A stretch of DNA of 64,000 nt from Alphaproteobacteria bacterium (GTDB taxonomy: Bacteria; Pseudomonadota; Alphaproteobacteria; UBA6615): positions 214,033 to 278,032 of the forward strand of contig JAALLF010000005.1 in assembly GCA_011087645.1 (NCBI GenBank), written 5' to 3'. This document shows positions 35,935 through 46,447 of the stretch, one piece after another. The notes beneath the pieces were generated by a model. It was not told the origin of the DNA. It made no database searches and was given only the letters and a program-made list of their open reading frames with translations. Within the stretch, counting starts at the first letter, position 1, and each line of letters opens with the position of its first letter. The translations under genes were made by a program, and so were the position numbers.

Positions 35935-36477
35935 ATGAGCGAGAGCAGCGAAATCACTGTCATGAGCCTGGAAGAAATGCGCGAGCGGATCGCGATTTTC
36001 GACGACCAGACGCCGAGTACGGAATTACTGATCACCCAGCGCATGCCAGGGTTTGCGCGCGATATCTACAGCGTCATCGGGCGTGGCGTGTCTGAAGACG
36101 CCAAGACCAAGCCGGCGATCGCCGATTCGTCAGGTTTCAATATTGCCTATGTGGGCGCCGAGCCGAACAATGGATCTGCGATGCACACCCACGAGGAAGT
36201 CGAGGTGTTTATTCCTTTTTCCGGTCAGTGGTCGGTGTTCTGGAACGAGGGTGACGCGCGCGAAGAAGTGATCATCGGCCCGATGGACTGCGTCTCGGTA
36301 CCGCCAGGGGTGATGCGGGCCTTTACCAATATCGGCGACACCTATGGTCACTTAATGGCGATTATCGCGGGCACGGAAAACGCCACCGTGTCGCGGCCGC
36401 AAGACGTCATCGACGCCGCGGCGGCTGAGGGCCTCAAACTCGACGCCGACGGCCATATGGTGGACGCGGCCGAGTAG
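35935..36477 (+). CDS. Cupin-domain protein, second (180 aa)
   Basis: A cupin barrel in the middle of the protein with AMHTHEEVEVF (His84, His86, Glu90) as metal ligands; the second-motif His is replaced by Arg128 in PPGVMRAF. A helical N-terminal part (1-60) resembles the general layout of the cupin at 426-971, but the sequences differ. The ATG follows AAAGGGAAACCG. It is divergent from the hybrid kinase and convergent with the cyclase gene, with only 6 bp to the latter's end. Function unknown. Confidence 0.78.
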   Translation: MSESSEITVMSLEEMRERIAIFDDQTPSTELLITQRMPGFARDIYSVIGRGVSEDAKTKPAIADSSGFNIAYVGAEPNNGSAMHTHEEVEVFIPFSGQWSVFWNEGDAREEVIIGPMDCVSVPPGVMRAFTNIGDTYGHLMAIIAGTENATVSRPQDVIDAAAAEGLKLDADGHMVDAAE

Positions 36478-36483
36478 ACCGCG

Positions 36484-38196
36484 CTAAGCCGGCAATCCGA
36501 CCGAAACCAGCCGATCGATCATGGCCGGGACGTCGGGCCGATCGGGATAGAAAATGATTTGCCGCCAACGATCGGCGGTAAAGCGCGGGCTGATCTCGAG
36601 CACGTTTTGCACTTCACTGCGCGCTTCCGATTCTTTTCCCATCCCCTGCAGCGCCAGCACCTTCAATATCCGCGCCATGATCCATGCCGGACGCTTGGCT
36701 ATGATCTTGTCGCTGACCGCCACGGCTTCCTGGTAGCGCTCCAAGGCGACAAAGGCCTCGGCCATGGCGATGAGGTAGAATTCGGGCGTGCCGGGGTTCA
36801 GGCCGATGGCGCGCCGCGACGAGCGCAAGGCTTCATCCGGCAGTCCGAGGCTCACTAAGACGTGGGCTAAGCCCTGATGGGCGTCCGCGCTGTTAGGATC
36901 CAAGGCGACGGCCAACTCTGCCTCTAGACGTCCAGCCGCCGCGTCATTTTCCACCATCAAGATATGGGCGAGCTCCATATGGGCCGACGCATGGTCGGGG
37001 TCGATAGCGAAGACCCCATCCAGCAACCGCCGGGCTTCTTGCAGGCTTTGCTCTCGGTCGGCCGACCAGCTGAACGTGGCGTCTTCTATATGGGTGCGCG
37101 CCAGCCCGATTGTGGCCGACAGGAATGTCGGCGATCGGTCCAGGGCGGCCTCATAGGCGGTGCGGGCCCGCGCATTGCCGGGGCGCGAATATTCCTTGTA
37201 CGCCGCGCGTCCCATTTGGAAGTCCGCATAGGCGGCGGGATCGCCGGCCTCTCGATGCCAGCGCCTGACCTGCTCGCCTTCGGTAAGCTCGATTTCTAAG
37301 GCGGAAACCACTTGATCGGTGATGTGGTCTTGAAAATCGAAGATCGAATCCACATCGCCATCGAATTTTTCCGACCAAAGGTGGTGGTTGTCGGCGGTTT
37401 CGATCAGTTGAACATTACAGCGCAGCCGTGCGCCGGCGACCCGGACGCTGCCTTTGATGAAATAACGCGCCGTTGCGTCGTTGTCGTCGCTTACACCGGA
37501 AATCACCCGCAGCGCGTCCAATTTAGAAATCGCCGTGGCGATGTCCTCGACAAAGCCTTCGGCGTAGAAGTGGTGATCGGGATCGGAGGATAAGGTTTCG
37601 AAGGGTAGGACCGCGATCGTCGAGGGCAAACTCTCCTCGCGCGCTCCCGTTTTGTTCTGTGGAGGATTGGCCTGGTCTTCCGCGCTCGCCGGCCAACGCC
37701 AGACCCGCACTTTGCGGTCGATGTTTTTCAGGCTTTGCTCGCCCAAATCCTCGAAGCTGTCACCCACCGCGCCACGCAGGTTTTGCCGCACCATGTCCGA
37801 GATACAGAGACCGGCAGGCGGCGCAATCGATTCCAGGCGTGCCGCGACATTGACGCCGTCGCCCAAAATATCGTCGCCGTCGATGACGATGTCGCCCAAA
37901 TTGATGCCGGCGCGATAGAGTATGCGCGTTTCTTCAGCGATGTTCCGCTCTTCGGCAGCCAGGGTCGATTGGAAGGCCAAGGCGCAGTCCACCGCGTCGA
38001 CCACGCTGGGGAACTCGGCCAACAGCCCGTCCCCCGTGGTCTTGACGATGCGGCCGGTAAAGCGAGCGATCTCGGGGTCGATGAAAGTCTGGCGATGGAC
38101 TTTCTGGCGGGTAATCGTGCCGCTCTCGTCGGCACCCATCAAACGGCTGTAGCCAACCATATCGATCGCCAGGATGGCTGCCAGACGCCGCTCCAT
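36484..38196 (-). CDS. Class III adenylate/guanylate cyclase with TPR domain (570 aa)
   Basis: The N-terminal cyclase homology domain (1-165) begins MERRLAAILAIDMVGYSRLM with metal-binding Asp in AIDMVG, then VKTTGDGLLAEF and GINLGDIVIDGDDILGDGVNVAARLE. A middle segment (about 180-300) resembles the TolB-like/FlgO domain (AVLPFETLSSDPDHHFYAEG) seen in this subfamily, followed by TPR repeats to the end. ATG 38196 with GGGGAG upstream is preferred over TTG 38199. It should make a cyclic nucleotide under control of the C-terminal part. No partner gene is adjacent. Confidence 0.9.
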   Translation of the reverse strand: MERRLAAILAIDMVGYSRLMGADESGTITRQKVHRQTFIDPEIARFTGRIVKTTGDGLLAEFPSVVDAVDCALAFQSTLAAEERNIAEETRILYRAGINLGDIVIDGDDILGDGVNVAARLESIAPPAGLCISDMVRQNLRGAVGDSFEDLGEQSLKNIDRKVRVWRWPASAEDQANPPQNKTGAREESLPSTIAVLPFETLSSDPDHHFYAEGFVEDIATAISKLDALRVISGVSDDNDATARYFIKGSVRVAGARLRCNVQLIETADNHHLWSEKFDGDVDSIFDFQDHITDQVVSALEIELTEGEQVRRWHREAGDPAAYADFQMGRAAYKEYSRPGNARARTAYEAALDRSPTFLSATIGLARTHIEDATFSWSADREQSLQEARRLLDGVFAIDPDHASAHMELAHILMVENDAAAGRLEAELAVALDPNSADAHQGLAHVLVSLGLPDEALRSSRRAIGLNPGTPEFYLIAMAEAFVALERYQEAVAVSDKIIAKRPAWIMARILKVLALQGMGKESEARSEVQNVLEISPRFTADRWRQIIFYPDRPDVPAMIDRLVSVGLPA

Positions 38197-38266
38197 CAAA
38201 CGCTCCCCTGGTGGGGAACGTCGCTGACGCTAGCTCGATGGTTGAGAAAGGCCATGGCCGCCGGCC

Positions 38267-39292
38267 TCAGCCCTTCAATTCCTGGCGAATTAGCTCGATA
38301 TTGGCCTGATCGGGTTCTAGCTCGCCGGCGTGGATGCGGCGGGTGAACTCGATCAGAACGTCACTGACCGGGGTGGCGCGGCCGTTTTTATGGCTCTCGT
38401 CGGCGACCAGGCCGTTGATCATGTCGATCTCGCTGTAGCGGCCCTTCATATGGTCTTGCAGTACGGTATTGAGCGCGGTCGGACCCACATCGCGGGTGAT
38501 TTTTTCGAGCAAGGTCTCGAGCAGATTGTTGGTGTTCTCGACATCTTCCGGCTTCAGCCCGAAGATCGGCACGGTTTTGTACCCGAGCAACTGGCCGGCC
38601 GTTAAGGCCTCCTCGCCGGAGCGCAGAAACAGCTCGCGCGCGCCGTCTAACTTGAAGACCTGCTCGTTTGTGGTGCCGAGAACGGCCTTCAAGGCCATGG
38701 TCATGGCGTTGACGATCAGCTTCATCCACTTGGCCGAAATGATCTCGTCGGTGATGTCGACTTTGCCGGCGTGACGCAAAACCTCGGCGACTTCCTCGAC
38801 GCGGTCCGCATGGGCCGGGTCGAAGGCGCCGAGCCCAAACCAAGTCCCGGTTTGCACCGTGTTGCGGCGGATTTCACCGGGCTCGAACATTTGCGACGAC
38901 AATTCGATGACGCAGCCGATGGTGCGCTCAAGGCCGACGATTTCGCCGATCATCTCCGCCGTCATGCAGTTCTGCACCGCTACCACCAGCCCGTCGTCGG
39001 CCAGATATGGTTTGATGAACTCGGTCAGCCAGCGCGAATCGTAGGCCTTCGAGGTGAGCAGCACGAGGTCGAATTTCTCGGTCAGGGTGCAGACATCTGA
39101 CAGGTGATAGGCCTTTACCTCGGTATTGTACTCATCGTCCTTGGTGGTGATGGTCAGGCCGTTCGCCCGCATCGCCTCCACATGTTCCGCCCACTGGTCG
39201 ATCATCGAGACATCGAGCCCGGCCCGGGTGAGATCGGCGGCAATGCAGCTGCCATTCGCGCCCGTCGCGAGCACGGCTATTTTCTTATTCAT
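38267..39292 (-). CDS. Ketopantoate reductase (PanE/ApbA)-family protein
   Basis: A 341-aa 6-phosphogluconate-dehydrogenase-like enzyme. The N-terminal NADPH motif is LATGANGSCIAADLTRAG (8-25) and the helical domain carries the catalytic Lys region SAKWMKLIVNAMTMAL near 205, then RYSEIDMINGLV. PanE makes pantoate for CoA, but the family has many paralogues, and the 341-aa length and relaxed GxGxxG suggest one of these. It is monocistronic on the minus strand, upstream of no obvious partner. Confidence 0.8.
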   Translation of the reverse strand: MNKKIAVLATGANGSCIAADLTRAGLDVSMIDQWAEHVEAMRANGLTITTKDDEYNTEVKAYHLSDVCTLTEKFDLVLLTSKAYDSRWLTEFIKPYLADDGLVVAVQNCMTAEMIGEIVGLERTIGCVIELSSQMFEPGEIRRNTVQTGTWFGLGAFDPAHADRVEEVAEVLRHAGKVDITDEIISAKWMKLIVNAMTMALKAVLGTTNEQVFKLDGARELFLRSGEEALTAGQLLGYKTVPIFGLKPEDVENTNNLLETLLEKITRDVGPTALNTVLQDHMKGRYSEIDMINGLVADESHKNGRATPVSDVLIEFTRRIHAGELEPDQANIELIRQELKG

Positions 39293-39410
39293 TTTTTGGC
39301 ACTCGCCCCTGATTGTTGATCGCTTCCGATGGGGCTGGATTATACCGGCGGCATATAGGCTGTGGCGAGCCTTGCGTCGTCAGGAAGGGGGGGGGTGAGC
39401 GGGTGCCAGG

Positions 39411-39440
39411 CAAAAGAAAACCCCGCCGGCGGGGCGGGGT
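39411..39440 (-). terminator. Terminator downstream of trxA
   Basis: On the minus strand a CCCCGCC/GGCGGGG stem with a five-base loop is followed by TTTTCTTTT, 31 bp after the trxA stop. It separates the trxA-addAB direction of transcription from the panE-like gene. Confidence 0.88.
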
Positions 39441-39470
39441 GTTTCAAATGGTCGTCGATTGCGGCGCGGT

Positions 39471-39791
39471 CTAGAGCACCGAGTCGACCCAATCGTAGAT
39501 CTGGCTTTTCGGTAGGCTGCCGACTTTCATCGAGGCCACCTGACCGTCCTTGAACAGCAACAGCGTGGGGATTCCGCGCACACCGTATTTCGAGGGGGTC
39601 ATCGGGTTATCGTCGATATTGAGCTTGGCGACGACCAACTCGCCGTCCTTGTCGTCTGACAATTCTTCCAAGGTCGGGCCAATCTGCTTACACGGGCCAC
39701 ACCATTCGGCCCAGAAGTCCACCAGCACAGGCTTGTCGGATTGCAGCACGTCGGCTTCGAAGGAATCGTCGGAAATGGGTTTGCTTGCCAT
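39471..39791 (-). CDS. trxA: Thioredoxin
   Basis: A 106-aa thioredoxin with the redox pair Cys31/Cys34 in [13 protein letters not shown], then [12 protein letters not shown] with the cis-Pro. It reduces protein disulfides in the cytoplasm with thioredoxin reductase. It stands 114 bp downstream of addA in the same direction, the usual alphaproteobacterial order, and ends in its own terminator. Confidence 0.97.
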   Translation of the reverse strand: MASKPISDDSFEADVLQSDKPVLVDFWAEWCGPCKQIGPTLEELSDDKDGELVVAKLNIDDNPMTPSKYGVRGIPTLLLFKDGQVASMKVGSLPKSQIYDWVDSVL

Positions 39792-39905
39792 GATGTTGTC
39801 CTTGTTCTCGCATAGCGGCGGCCGACTCGGGCGCGCAGCATCGGTTCGCTGAGAAAGGTAGGTGCGACCCTGGGATGGGTCAAGCGACCAGGTTGCGATT
39901 TCCGT

Positions 39906-42900
39906 TCACAGCGGCGTGGGAGCGGCGTTGGAATGGGCGTCCAGCAAGGCTGGGGGCAGTTCCATCAGGTGCGGGCCATCGGTCCATAATAAGTAGCATT
40001 TCACCGCAAAACCGGGATAGGCGTCGGCTAACAGCGCCCGATAGGCCGCCAATTGGCGCAGATAGACTGGCTGCACCCCGTCCGGCGTCTGCGGTGGCGG
40101 CCGATTGGTTTTATAATCCACCACGGTCACTTTGCCGTTGGCGATCAGCAGCCGGTCGATCTGGCCGGACACCACCCGCGCCTGGCCGTCGGCGGCGCTG
40201 ACCACGCCGGAAATCGGCACTTCGGCCAGGCTGTCCGGTGAAAACAGCTCGGCGAAGGCGTCGTTTTCGAGCACCGCCAGGGTCTCGGCCGCCAAGTGGG
40301 CCTGCGCCGCCTCGGAGAGTTCCAGGGCCGGGCGCGCCAGATGGTGGCGCGCCGCCGCCGCGCGATGTTCGGGTGGCAATTCCGGCAGCCATTGCATCAG
40401 ATAGTGAATGATCGTGCCGCGCTTGAACCGGTTCAAATCGGCGTCGTCGTCGACCGGCGAGCGCACCGGCGGGTCCGCTTCGCTGCGCGACGGCGCCAAG
40501 GGGCGCGACGGGCTGGGTTCCGGCGGCGCCGGTTCCAGCGCCCAACCGGGCAGGGGTGGCGGGGCGGCGCGCGACGGCGCGGCGTCGTCGGGTTTGGGTG
40601 CATCGTGCTGGGTCGAGTCCAAGCGCAAGACATTGGCGTCGATGGTCTCGGGGTCGGCGGCCAGGAACGGGCTTTCAACGGTCCTCGCAACGCCCTCCAA
40701 GGCGTTCTGCGCCAGCCGGTACCAGCAATCATCCGGCGCGCCGCGCGCGGTCTCCCAGCCGCAGATATAGAGCCGGTCGCCGGCGCGGGTCATCGCCACA
40801 TAAAGCAGCCGGCGATATTCTTCGGCCTGCAATTGGCGCGCCTGCTCCTGCGCGGCGCTCGCCATCGCGTCGCGGTCTTCCGCGCGCGGTGCCCACAGCA
40901 TGATGTTGCCGGGCTCCGGCCATAGCAGATGGGGCGAGGCGACCGGCACCTGCATGGTGTCGGGCAGGATGACGATCGGCGCCTGCAGCCCTTTTGCGCC
41001 ATGCACGGTCATCACCCGCACCGCGCCGCCGGCTTGTTCCAGGTCGCGTTTCACTTCCGCCCGGCCGGTCGCCATCCAGTGGAGAAATCCCTGTAGCGAG
41101 GGGGTGTTGGTGCGCTCGTAGCTCAAGGCCAGCGACAGAAACTCGTCGAGCGGGTCGGCGGCGTCGGGGCCCAGGCGGGCCAGGATCGCCGCGCGGCCGC
41201 CGCGGTTGAGCAGTTGGGCGTAGAGCTCGTAGGGCCGCAGAAAATCAACCTCGCCGAGCAATCGGGTGAGATAATCATGGGCCTGTCCGAAGCGTCCCCC
41301 GTCGCCGCCATGGTTGCGCAGCGCCTGCCACAGGTTGCCGTCGCGCCCGTGGGCCAGGGCGAACAGGTCGTCATCGTTGAGGCCCAGTAACGGGCTTTTC
41401 AACACGGTGGCCAGGGTGAGGTCGTCTTCCGGCAACACCAGAAACTCGCCCAGGGCTAGCAGGTCCATCACCGCCAGTTGCTCGTTCAAGACCATGCGGT
41501 CGACGCCGGCGACCGCGACATTGAAATCCTTCAATGCGCGCACCAGCGCTTCGACGAACGGCCCGCGCCGGCGCACCAGGACCATGATGTCGGCCGCTTC
41601 GACCGGCCGGCCCCGGCTCTCCAGTATCTCACCTTCAGCGATCCAAGAGGCGATACGCCGGGCCACCAAGCCGGCCAGGCGTTCGCGTGCGCCGGCGATG
41701 GACACCCGTTCCACCGGTGGTTTCCAGGGTTCCGGTTCGGGCGGGCCGACCGGCGTCAAGGGCGGCCACAGCTCGACACAACCGCCGGTGGCCGCGCGGA
41801 TCGGCAAATGCTGCAGCGTGTCTTTGTCCTCGACCACGCCGGTGCGCGCTGGCGCTTGCGCGAACACCGCGTCGACCGCCTGCAGCACCGGGCCGGTCGA
41901 GCGGAACGACACATCCAGGCGCACATCCTCCCAGCCCCGTTCGGCATCGATCGCGCGCTTGTTGAAATAGCGCCGCATGCCTTCGAAGGCCTGGGGCTGG
42001 GCGCCTTGGAAACTGTAAATCGACTGTTTGATGTCGCCGACCGCGAACACACTGCGGGTCGGCAGGTGCGCGTCGTCGATGGCCTCGTCGCGCCGGCCGA
42101 TACCGGCGAAGAACTCGTCGGCCAGGGCGGCGACCACCCGCCATTGGTCGGGATTGGTGTCCTGCGCTTCGTCGATCAAAATATGGTCGATGCCGCCGTC
42201 GAGCTTGAACAGCACCCAGGCGGCGCGGCCCTCGGCATCGAGCAGCTGGCGCGTGCGAATAATCAGATCGTCATAGTCGAGCAGCGCGCGCGCCGACTTA
42301 TGGCGGGTATAGGCATCGATCAGCGCGTCGGCAACGCGAATTAGTACCGCGGTCGCCTGGGCGACATTGGCGCTGCGCAGACGCTCGCGGATGGCGTGGA
42401 TCCGCGCCGCCTCGGCGGCCAGAAATTCGCCGGCTTGGGGGTCGGTGGCCAGCGCCGGTTTGGTGATCAGCGATTTGCGAATCTCGCCCGGCCGGGTCAA
42501 GAAGACGTCGCGATAGCTCTCGAACAGAGAAGCGCGCCGATCCGCCTCTGACAACCAGAGCCCGATCGACTCCGCCCGCCTCTGGTCGGCGGCGCTGCCT
42601 TGGGTCAAGGCGATCACGGCGCGGCGCAGGCCGTCTCCGTCGAACGATCCCGCGTCGCAGGAGGCTGCGATAATGGCGTCTTGGGTCTCGCCGGCGGCCA
42701 GTCCCAGCACGCCGTAAATGGCCGTGATCAACGGTTCGACGCCGCCATGGCGGGCGATCAGATCGGCGATGCGTCCGCGCGACGCGGTCAGTTCGGCCAT
42801 CAGGTCGGGAAAGCGAGTCTCATGGATACGGCTGGTGATGTCGGCGACCGCGTCGGCCAACGCGTCGTCGTCGGTCTGTGCGCGGACCATCAATTCGTGT

Positions 42901-43400
42901 TGCACGGCCTCCAGCAGTTCGCTGGAATCGCGCTCGTCCATCACCGCGAAATGAGGCACCACCTCGGCCTCGATGGGGAAACGCCGCAATACCGATTGGC
43001 AAAAGGCGTGGATGGTCATGATTTTCATGCCATCGGGCACGTCGAGCACTTGGGCGAATAGCCGGCGCGCCCGGGCCAATTGATCGGCATCGACCGAGCC
43101 GCGGGTCAGCGCCGCCAGTTTCCGTTCCAAATCGTCGGCCTCGGCGATCGCCCAATTGCCCAACTCATCGTTGATGCGCTGGGCCATTTCCGCCGCCGCC
43201 GCTTTGGTGAAGGTCAGACATAGAATGCGCTGGGGCGCTACGCCCGCCAGCAACAGGCTCAAAACCCGGTCGGTCAACACCTTGGTCTTGCCCGAACCGG
43301 CCGAGGCCGCCACCCAGGCGCTGGCCCGCGGGTTCGCCGCCCGCCGTTGGTTGGCTTCGGTCAACTGGTAGAGTTGTTCGGGAACGGCGGCGACGCTCAT
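39906..43400 (-). CDS. addA: Double-strand break repair helicase-nuclease AddA
   Basis: The large subunit of AddAB, which resects double-strand breaks for RecA. A UvrD-type helicase opens with ASAGSGKTK (Lys38) and contains LIDEAQDTNPDQW, VGDIKQSIYSFQGA, VMTVHGAKGLQAPIV and LLYVAMTRAGDRLYI. The C-terminal RecB-like nuclease has GQIDRLLIANG and VVDYKTNRPP. ATG 43400 overlaps the addB stop as ATGA and is preferred over the longer reading whose first 12 residues are Arg-rich. Length 1164 aa, normal for alphaproteobacteria. Confidence 0.96.
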   Translation of the reverse strand: MSVAAVPEQLYQLTEANQRRAANPRASAWVAASAGSGKTKVLTDRVLSLLLAGVAPQRILCLTFTKAAAAEMAQRINDELGNWAIAEADDLERKLAALTRGSVDADQLARARRLFAQVLDVPDGMKIMTIHAFCQSVLRRFPIEAEVVPHFAVMDERDSSELLEAVQHELMVRAQTDDDALADAVADITSRIHETRFPDLMAELTASRGRIADLIARHGGVEPLITAIYGVLGLAAGETQDAIIAASCDAGSFDGDGLRRAVIALTQGSAADQRRAESIGLWLSEADRRASLFESYRDVFLTRPGEIRKSLITKPALATDPQAGEFLAAEAARIHAIRERLRSANVAQATAVLIRVADALIDAYTRHKSARALLDYDDLIIRTRQLLDAEGRAAWVLFKLDGGIDHILIDEAQDTNPDQWRVVAALADEFFAGIGRRDEAIDDAHLPTRSVFAVGDIKQSIYSFQGAQPQAFEGMRRYFNKRAIDAERGWEDVRLDVSFRSTGPVLQAVDAVFAQAPARTGVVEDKDTLQHLPIRAATGGCVELWPPLTPVGPPEPEPWKPPVERVSIAGARERLAGLVARRIASWIAEGEILESRGRPVEAADIMVLVRRRGPFVEALVRALKDFNVAVAGVDRMVLNEQLAVMDLLALGEFLVLPEDDLTLATVLKSPLLGLNDDDLFALAHGRDGNLWQALRNHGGDGGRFGQAHDYLTRLLGEVDFLRPYELYAQLLNRGGRAAILARLGPDAADPLDEFLSLALSYERTNTPSLQGFLHWMATGRAEVKRDLEQAGGAVRVMTVHGAKGLQAPIVILPDTMQVPVASPHLLWPEPGNIMLWAPRAEDRDAMASAAQEQARQLQAEEYRRLLYVAMTRAGDRLYICGWETARGAPDDCWYRLAQNALEGVARTVESPFLAADPETIDANVLRLDSTQHDAPKPDDAAPSRAAPPPLPGWALEPAPPEPSPSRPLAPSRSEADPPVRSPVDDDADLNRFKRGTIIHYLMQWLPELPPEHRAAAARHHLARPALELSEAAQAHLAAETLAVLENDAFAELFSPDSLAEVPISGVVSAADGQARVVSGQIDRLLIANGKVTVVDYKTNRPPPQTPDGVQPVYLRQLAAYRALLADAYPGFAVKCYLLWTDGPHLMELPPALLDAHSNAAPTPL

Positions 43401-46400
43401 CCGTCTTCTCCGCCATCGGCGCCGGGTGCCGACCATTCCTTGACCCGGGCAAGATGCTCATAGTCGGAATAGCGCGGCGCCCAGTTGGCGCGGGGTCGGC
43501 TTTCGTAGGGCGTTGCCGGGTCGTCGAAGGTCTCTATAAGATGGGCCAGCCCATCCGCGGCCTGCCGCGCCAGCGCGTCGGGGGCGTCGCCGCCGACCGA
43601 TGAGACCGCGCCGACCACCCGGCCCCCGCTGAGTCGCCAATATTCCAGGCCGCCCACCGTGCCGGGAGCCATCTCGTCGAACCCGCCGGCGATCGCCATC
43701 GCCGCCTCCAGGGGCAGTTGCGGCGCGAAGCCGGCGACCACCTCAGCGGCGCCGGGCACCGCGCCGGTCTTGAAATCGATGATCGCCAGGCCGCCATCGC
43801 TCAGTCGGTCGATCCGGTCGGCGCGCGCCACCAACTCAAATGCGCCGTGGGGGCCGGTCAAGGCCAACCGGCCGCGCACTTCGGTGTAGGTCTGCGCGAT
43901 GGTGGCACGGCGCGCGGTTTCGGTGTCGATGAACCATTGGGCGATGCGCTGGAACCGTGGCCACCAGAAGGTCCACACCGCCGGCAGGGTGCGGATCGGC
44001 GCTAGCATCTCCGCGCCGGTATCGAGCAGCCGGGCCAGTGCGTCGTCCGGCAGCGGTCCCGCCGGGCACTGGCTGAGGAAGCGGTCGAGCACGCTGTGGA
44101 TCAGCGAGCCGTAGTCGGCCGCGTCGGGCGCTTGATCGATCGGCGGCAAGGCGCGCAGCTTGAGAATATGGCGCGCATAAATGGCGTAGGGGTCGCGCAT
44201 CCAGGTCTCGATTTCGGTGACCGACAGGCGGCGCGGCCGGGCGGCGACCGGTGGCGTAGGGCGTGGCCGTCCCCGGTCGGTGATATCCGGCATCGACACA
44301 CCATCGGGGGTGGCGAGGGCGAGGTCGCGGTGCCAGGCCAGCCATTTGTCGCCCCGCGCGATCATTTCAGCCGGATCCAGGCCCAGCGGTTTGGCGGCGA
44401 ATTCCAGCCGGGTCAGCCAGCGCGCCGGGACGGTGGGCGATCCGTCGACCCGTTTTGCGCGGGTCAGATAAATCTCCGCCGCGCCCATCGCCTGGGTGAA
44501 ATCATGGGCGCTCAAGCCGGTGCGCCGTTCCGGTTGCGGCAGGCCGAAATCGGCGCGCATCGGCCGGCTCATCCACGGATCGGCGGCCAGCGCGGGCGGC
44601 CAGCTGCCTTCGTTGAGGCCGCCCAAAATCATCACGTCGTAGCGCTGCAACCGCGCCTCGAGAGGTCCCAGGATAGCCAGGCGTGGATGGCTGCCATAGC
44701 GCGGGCGTACCGTGCGCCCGGCGAGCAGCGCTTCGAGCAGCGCTGGATAGCGCGCTGCCGACACTGGACTCAAGACATGGCCGGCATCGGCTAAATCGGT
44801 GACGAAGGCCGCCAAGCTCTCGCCGGCGTCACCGCCCCACAAGCGCCCGGCGCCGGTCATCTCATCGCTCGCCGCCAGGGCCTCGGCGAAGCGGGCATGG
44901 GCGTCGATGATCTCACCAATCGGCCCGGCCGGGCCGGCGAGTAATTCGCTAAAGGGCTGGGCGTTGTCCACCAGTGCGTCGATCATGTCGGCGGCGGTGC
45001 GGAGTTCAGGGTCTTGGTCCTCGCGGGTCTCCGCCGCGCGACGCACGGCCTCGGCGAGCGCCGGTAGACCGGGCGCCAGCCGCGGTCCGCGCAGGACGGC
45101 GATCTCCAACGCCCGCACCAACCCGCGAAAGACGCCCGGCGCGATTCCACCTGCGGCCAGGGGGTGTTTCAGGGCCGACAACAGGGGAAACGGCGCCGCG
45201 TCCTGGCCGATCAGGTCGACGATCAGGCGGAAAAACACGCCAGGCGGCGTTTCCGCCAGGGGCACCCCGCCGCTGTCGTCGACCGTCACATCCCAGCGCG
45301 CCAGCGCGCCGGCGACCCGCCGCGCCAGGTCGCGATCCGGCGTTACCAGTGCGGCGGTGCGGCCGGTCTCGCGATCGGTCAAGACGTTGCGCATGATGAG
45401 CGCGATGGCGCCGGCTTCCTCGTCGGAACTGGCGCAGTCGAGGCGGGTGATACCGGTCAACGCTGAGCGGTCGATATCGTCGATCTCGGCCCAGCTATCG
45501 GTCGCCAGGGCGGGACGCAGCGCGGCACTGATCAGTTTGGACCGCGCGCGCTGCGGCCGGTCGGCGAGCGGCATGCCGGGCCAGTCGGCTACGTCGCTGC
45601 GGGTCAAGCCGAGGCGGGTGAGCAAGTGTTTGAGGCCGAACTGCGGGTGCGAGGGTTCGAGCAGGTCCCAAATAGCCTCGTCGAGATCATGGTCGAGGCC
45701 GGGCAGCACGACCGCACCCAGTGGCAACCGTGACACGACAGCCAGAAGATCCGCTGTTGCTGGAATACTGCCGGTACTGCCCGCCGCGATCACCGGCGTT
45801 GGCGGCGGGTTGCGTTGCCAATGTTCTGCGCGGGCCGCCAGCAGAATATTGCGCCGCTCAGCGCTATCGATAACCCCCTCGGCGGCCAGGCATTCTGGCC
45901 AGGCGCCGGTCAGCACCTCCAGAAATTGCAGAGTGAGCCGCCAATGTTCCGCGTAATCCTCCGGCACCAGTCCGGAGAGTCGTTCGAAACCCAAACGTTC
46001 GGTCTGCACCTGGTCGAGTAAATTGGATAGCTCGGACGCCAACCGGACCGCCTGATCGACAGGCAACTGGCCCTCACCGGTTTGGGCCGCGCTATCCTGA
46101 ACCAGACGCGCCAGCATGAGGCGCCGGCGCATGTCGCCGATCGCCGGTGGAATATCACGCTCGGTATCGGGGGTCTGCATGGCCAAGAGATCGAACTGCA
46201 ACGCATCTTCATCGACATCGCCGATCGGCACCATGCGAGGCAGCAACAGTGCGCGGCCACCGCTCTGGCGTAAAAAGGCGTCCTGCAAGGCGCGGCAAGC
46301 CCGTCGCGTCGGCAGCAGGACGAGGACCCGCGCCAGCGCCAGGGGGTCGTCGGTGCTGGCATGATCGTGGGTTATCCCGGCGGCCAGTGCATCGACGAAG

Positions 46401-46447
46401 GGCACATGGGCAGGGATGGTGAAGACGGCAGCGGGTTCAGAGGACAT
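43397..46447 (-). CDS. addB: Double-strand break repair protein AddB
   Basis: The second AddAB subunit, with an inactivated helicase-like N-terminal region (LVLLPTRRACRALQDAFL near 50) and a C-terminal nuclease domain containing VTEIETWMRDPYAIYARHIL, ARADRIDRLSDG and AIIDFKTGAVPG. The Cys cluster that holds an iron-sulfur centre in Bacillus AddB is not evident around the nuclease domain, consistent with the alphaproteobacterial subgroup. ATG 46447 lies inside the tsaE end (11-bp overlap). Length 1016 aa. Confidence 0.95.
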   Translation of the reverse strand: MSSEPAAVFTIPAHVPFVDALAAGITHDHASTDDPLALARVLVLLPTRRACRALQDAFLRQSGGRALLLPRMVPIGDVDEDALQFDLLAMQTPDTERDIPPAIGDMRRRLMLARLVQDSAAQTGEGQLPVDQAVRLASELSNLLDQVQTERLGFERLSGLVPEDYAEHWRLTLQFLEVLTGAWPECLAAEGVIDSAERRNILLAARAEHWQRNPPPTPVIAAGSTGSIPATADLLAVVSRLPLGAVVLPGLDHDLDEAIWDLLEPSHPQFGLKHLLTRLGLTRSDVADWPGMPLADRPQRARSKLISAALRPALATDSWAEIDDIDRSALTGITRLDCASSDEEAGAIALIMRNVLTDRETGRTAALVTPDRDLARRVAGALARWDVTVDDSGGVPLAETPPGVFFRLIVDLIGQDAAPFPLLSALKHPLAAGGIAPGVFRGLVRALEIAVLRGPRLAPGLPALAEAVRRAAETREDQDPELRTAADMIDALVDNAQPFSELLAGPAGPIGEIIDAHARFAEALAASDEMTGAGRLWGGDAGESLAAFVTDLADAGHVLSPVSAARYPALLEALLAGRTVRPRYGSHPRLAILGPLEARLQRYDVMILGGLNEGSWPPALAADPWMSRPMRADFGLPQPERRTGLSAHDFTQAMGAAEIYLTRAKRVDGSPTVPARWLTRLEFAAKPLGLDPAEMIARGDKWLAWHRDLALATPDGVSMPDITDRGRPRPTPPVAARPRRLSVTEIETWMRDPYAIYARHILKLRALPPIDQAPDAADYGSLIHSVLDRFLSQCPAGPLPDDALARLLDTGAEMLAPIRTLPAVWTFWWPRFQRIAQWFIDTETARRATIAQTYTEVRGRLALTGPHGAFELVARADRIDRLSDGGLAIIDFKTGAVPGAAEVVAGFAPQLPLEAAMAIAGGFDEMAPGTVGGLEYWRLSGGRVVGAVSSVGGDAPDALARQAADGLAHLIETFDDPATPYESRPRANWAPRYSDYEHLARVKEWSAPGADGGEDG

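Noticed and set aside
35935..36477. Recent paralogue of the cupin at 426-971
   Set aside because: Both have the HTHE-type motif, but the flanking sequences and second cupin motif differ, so they only share the fold family.
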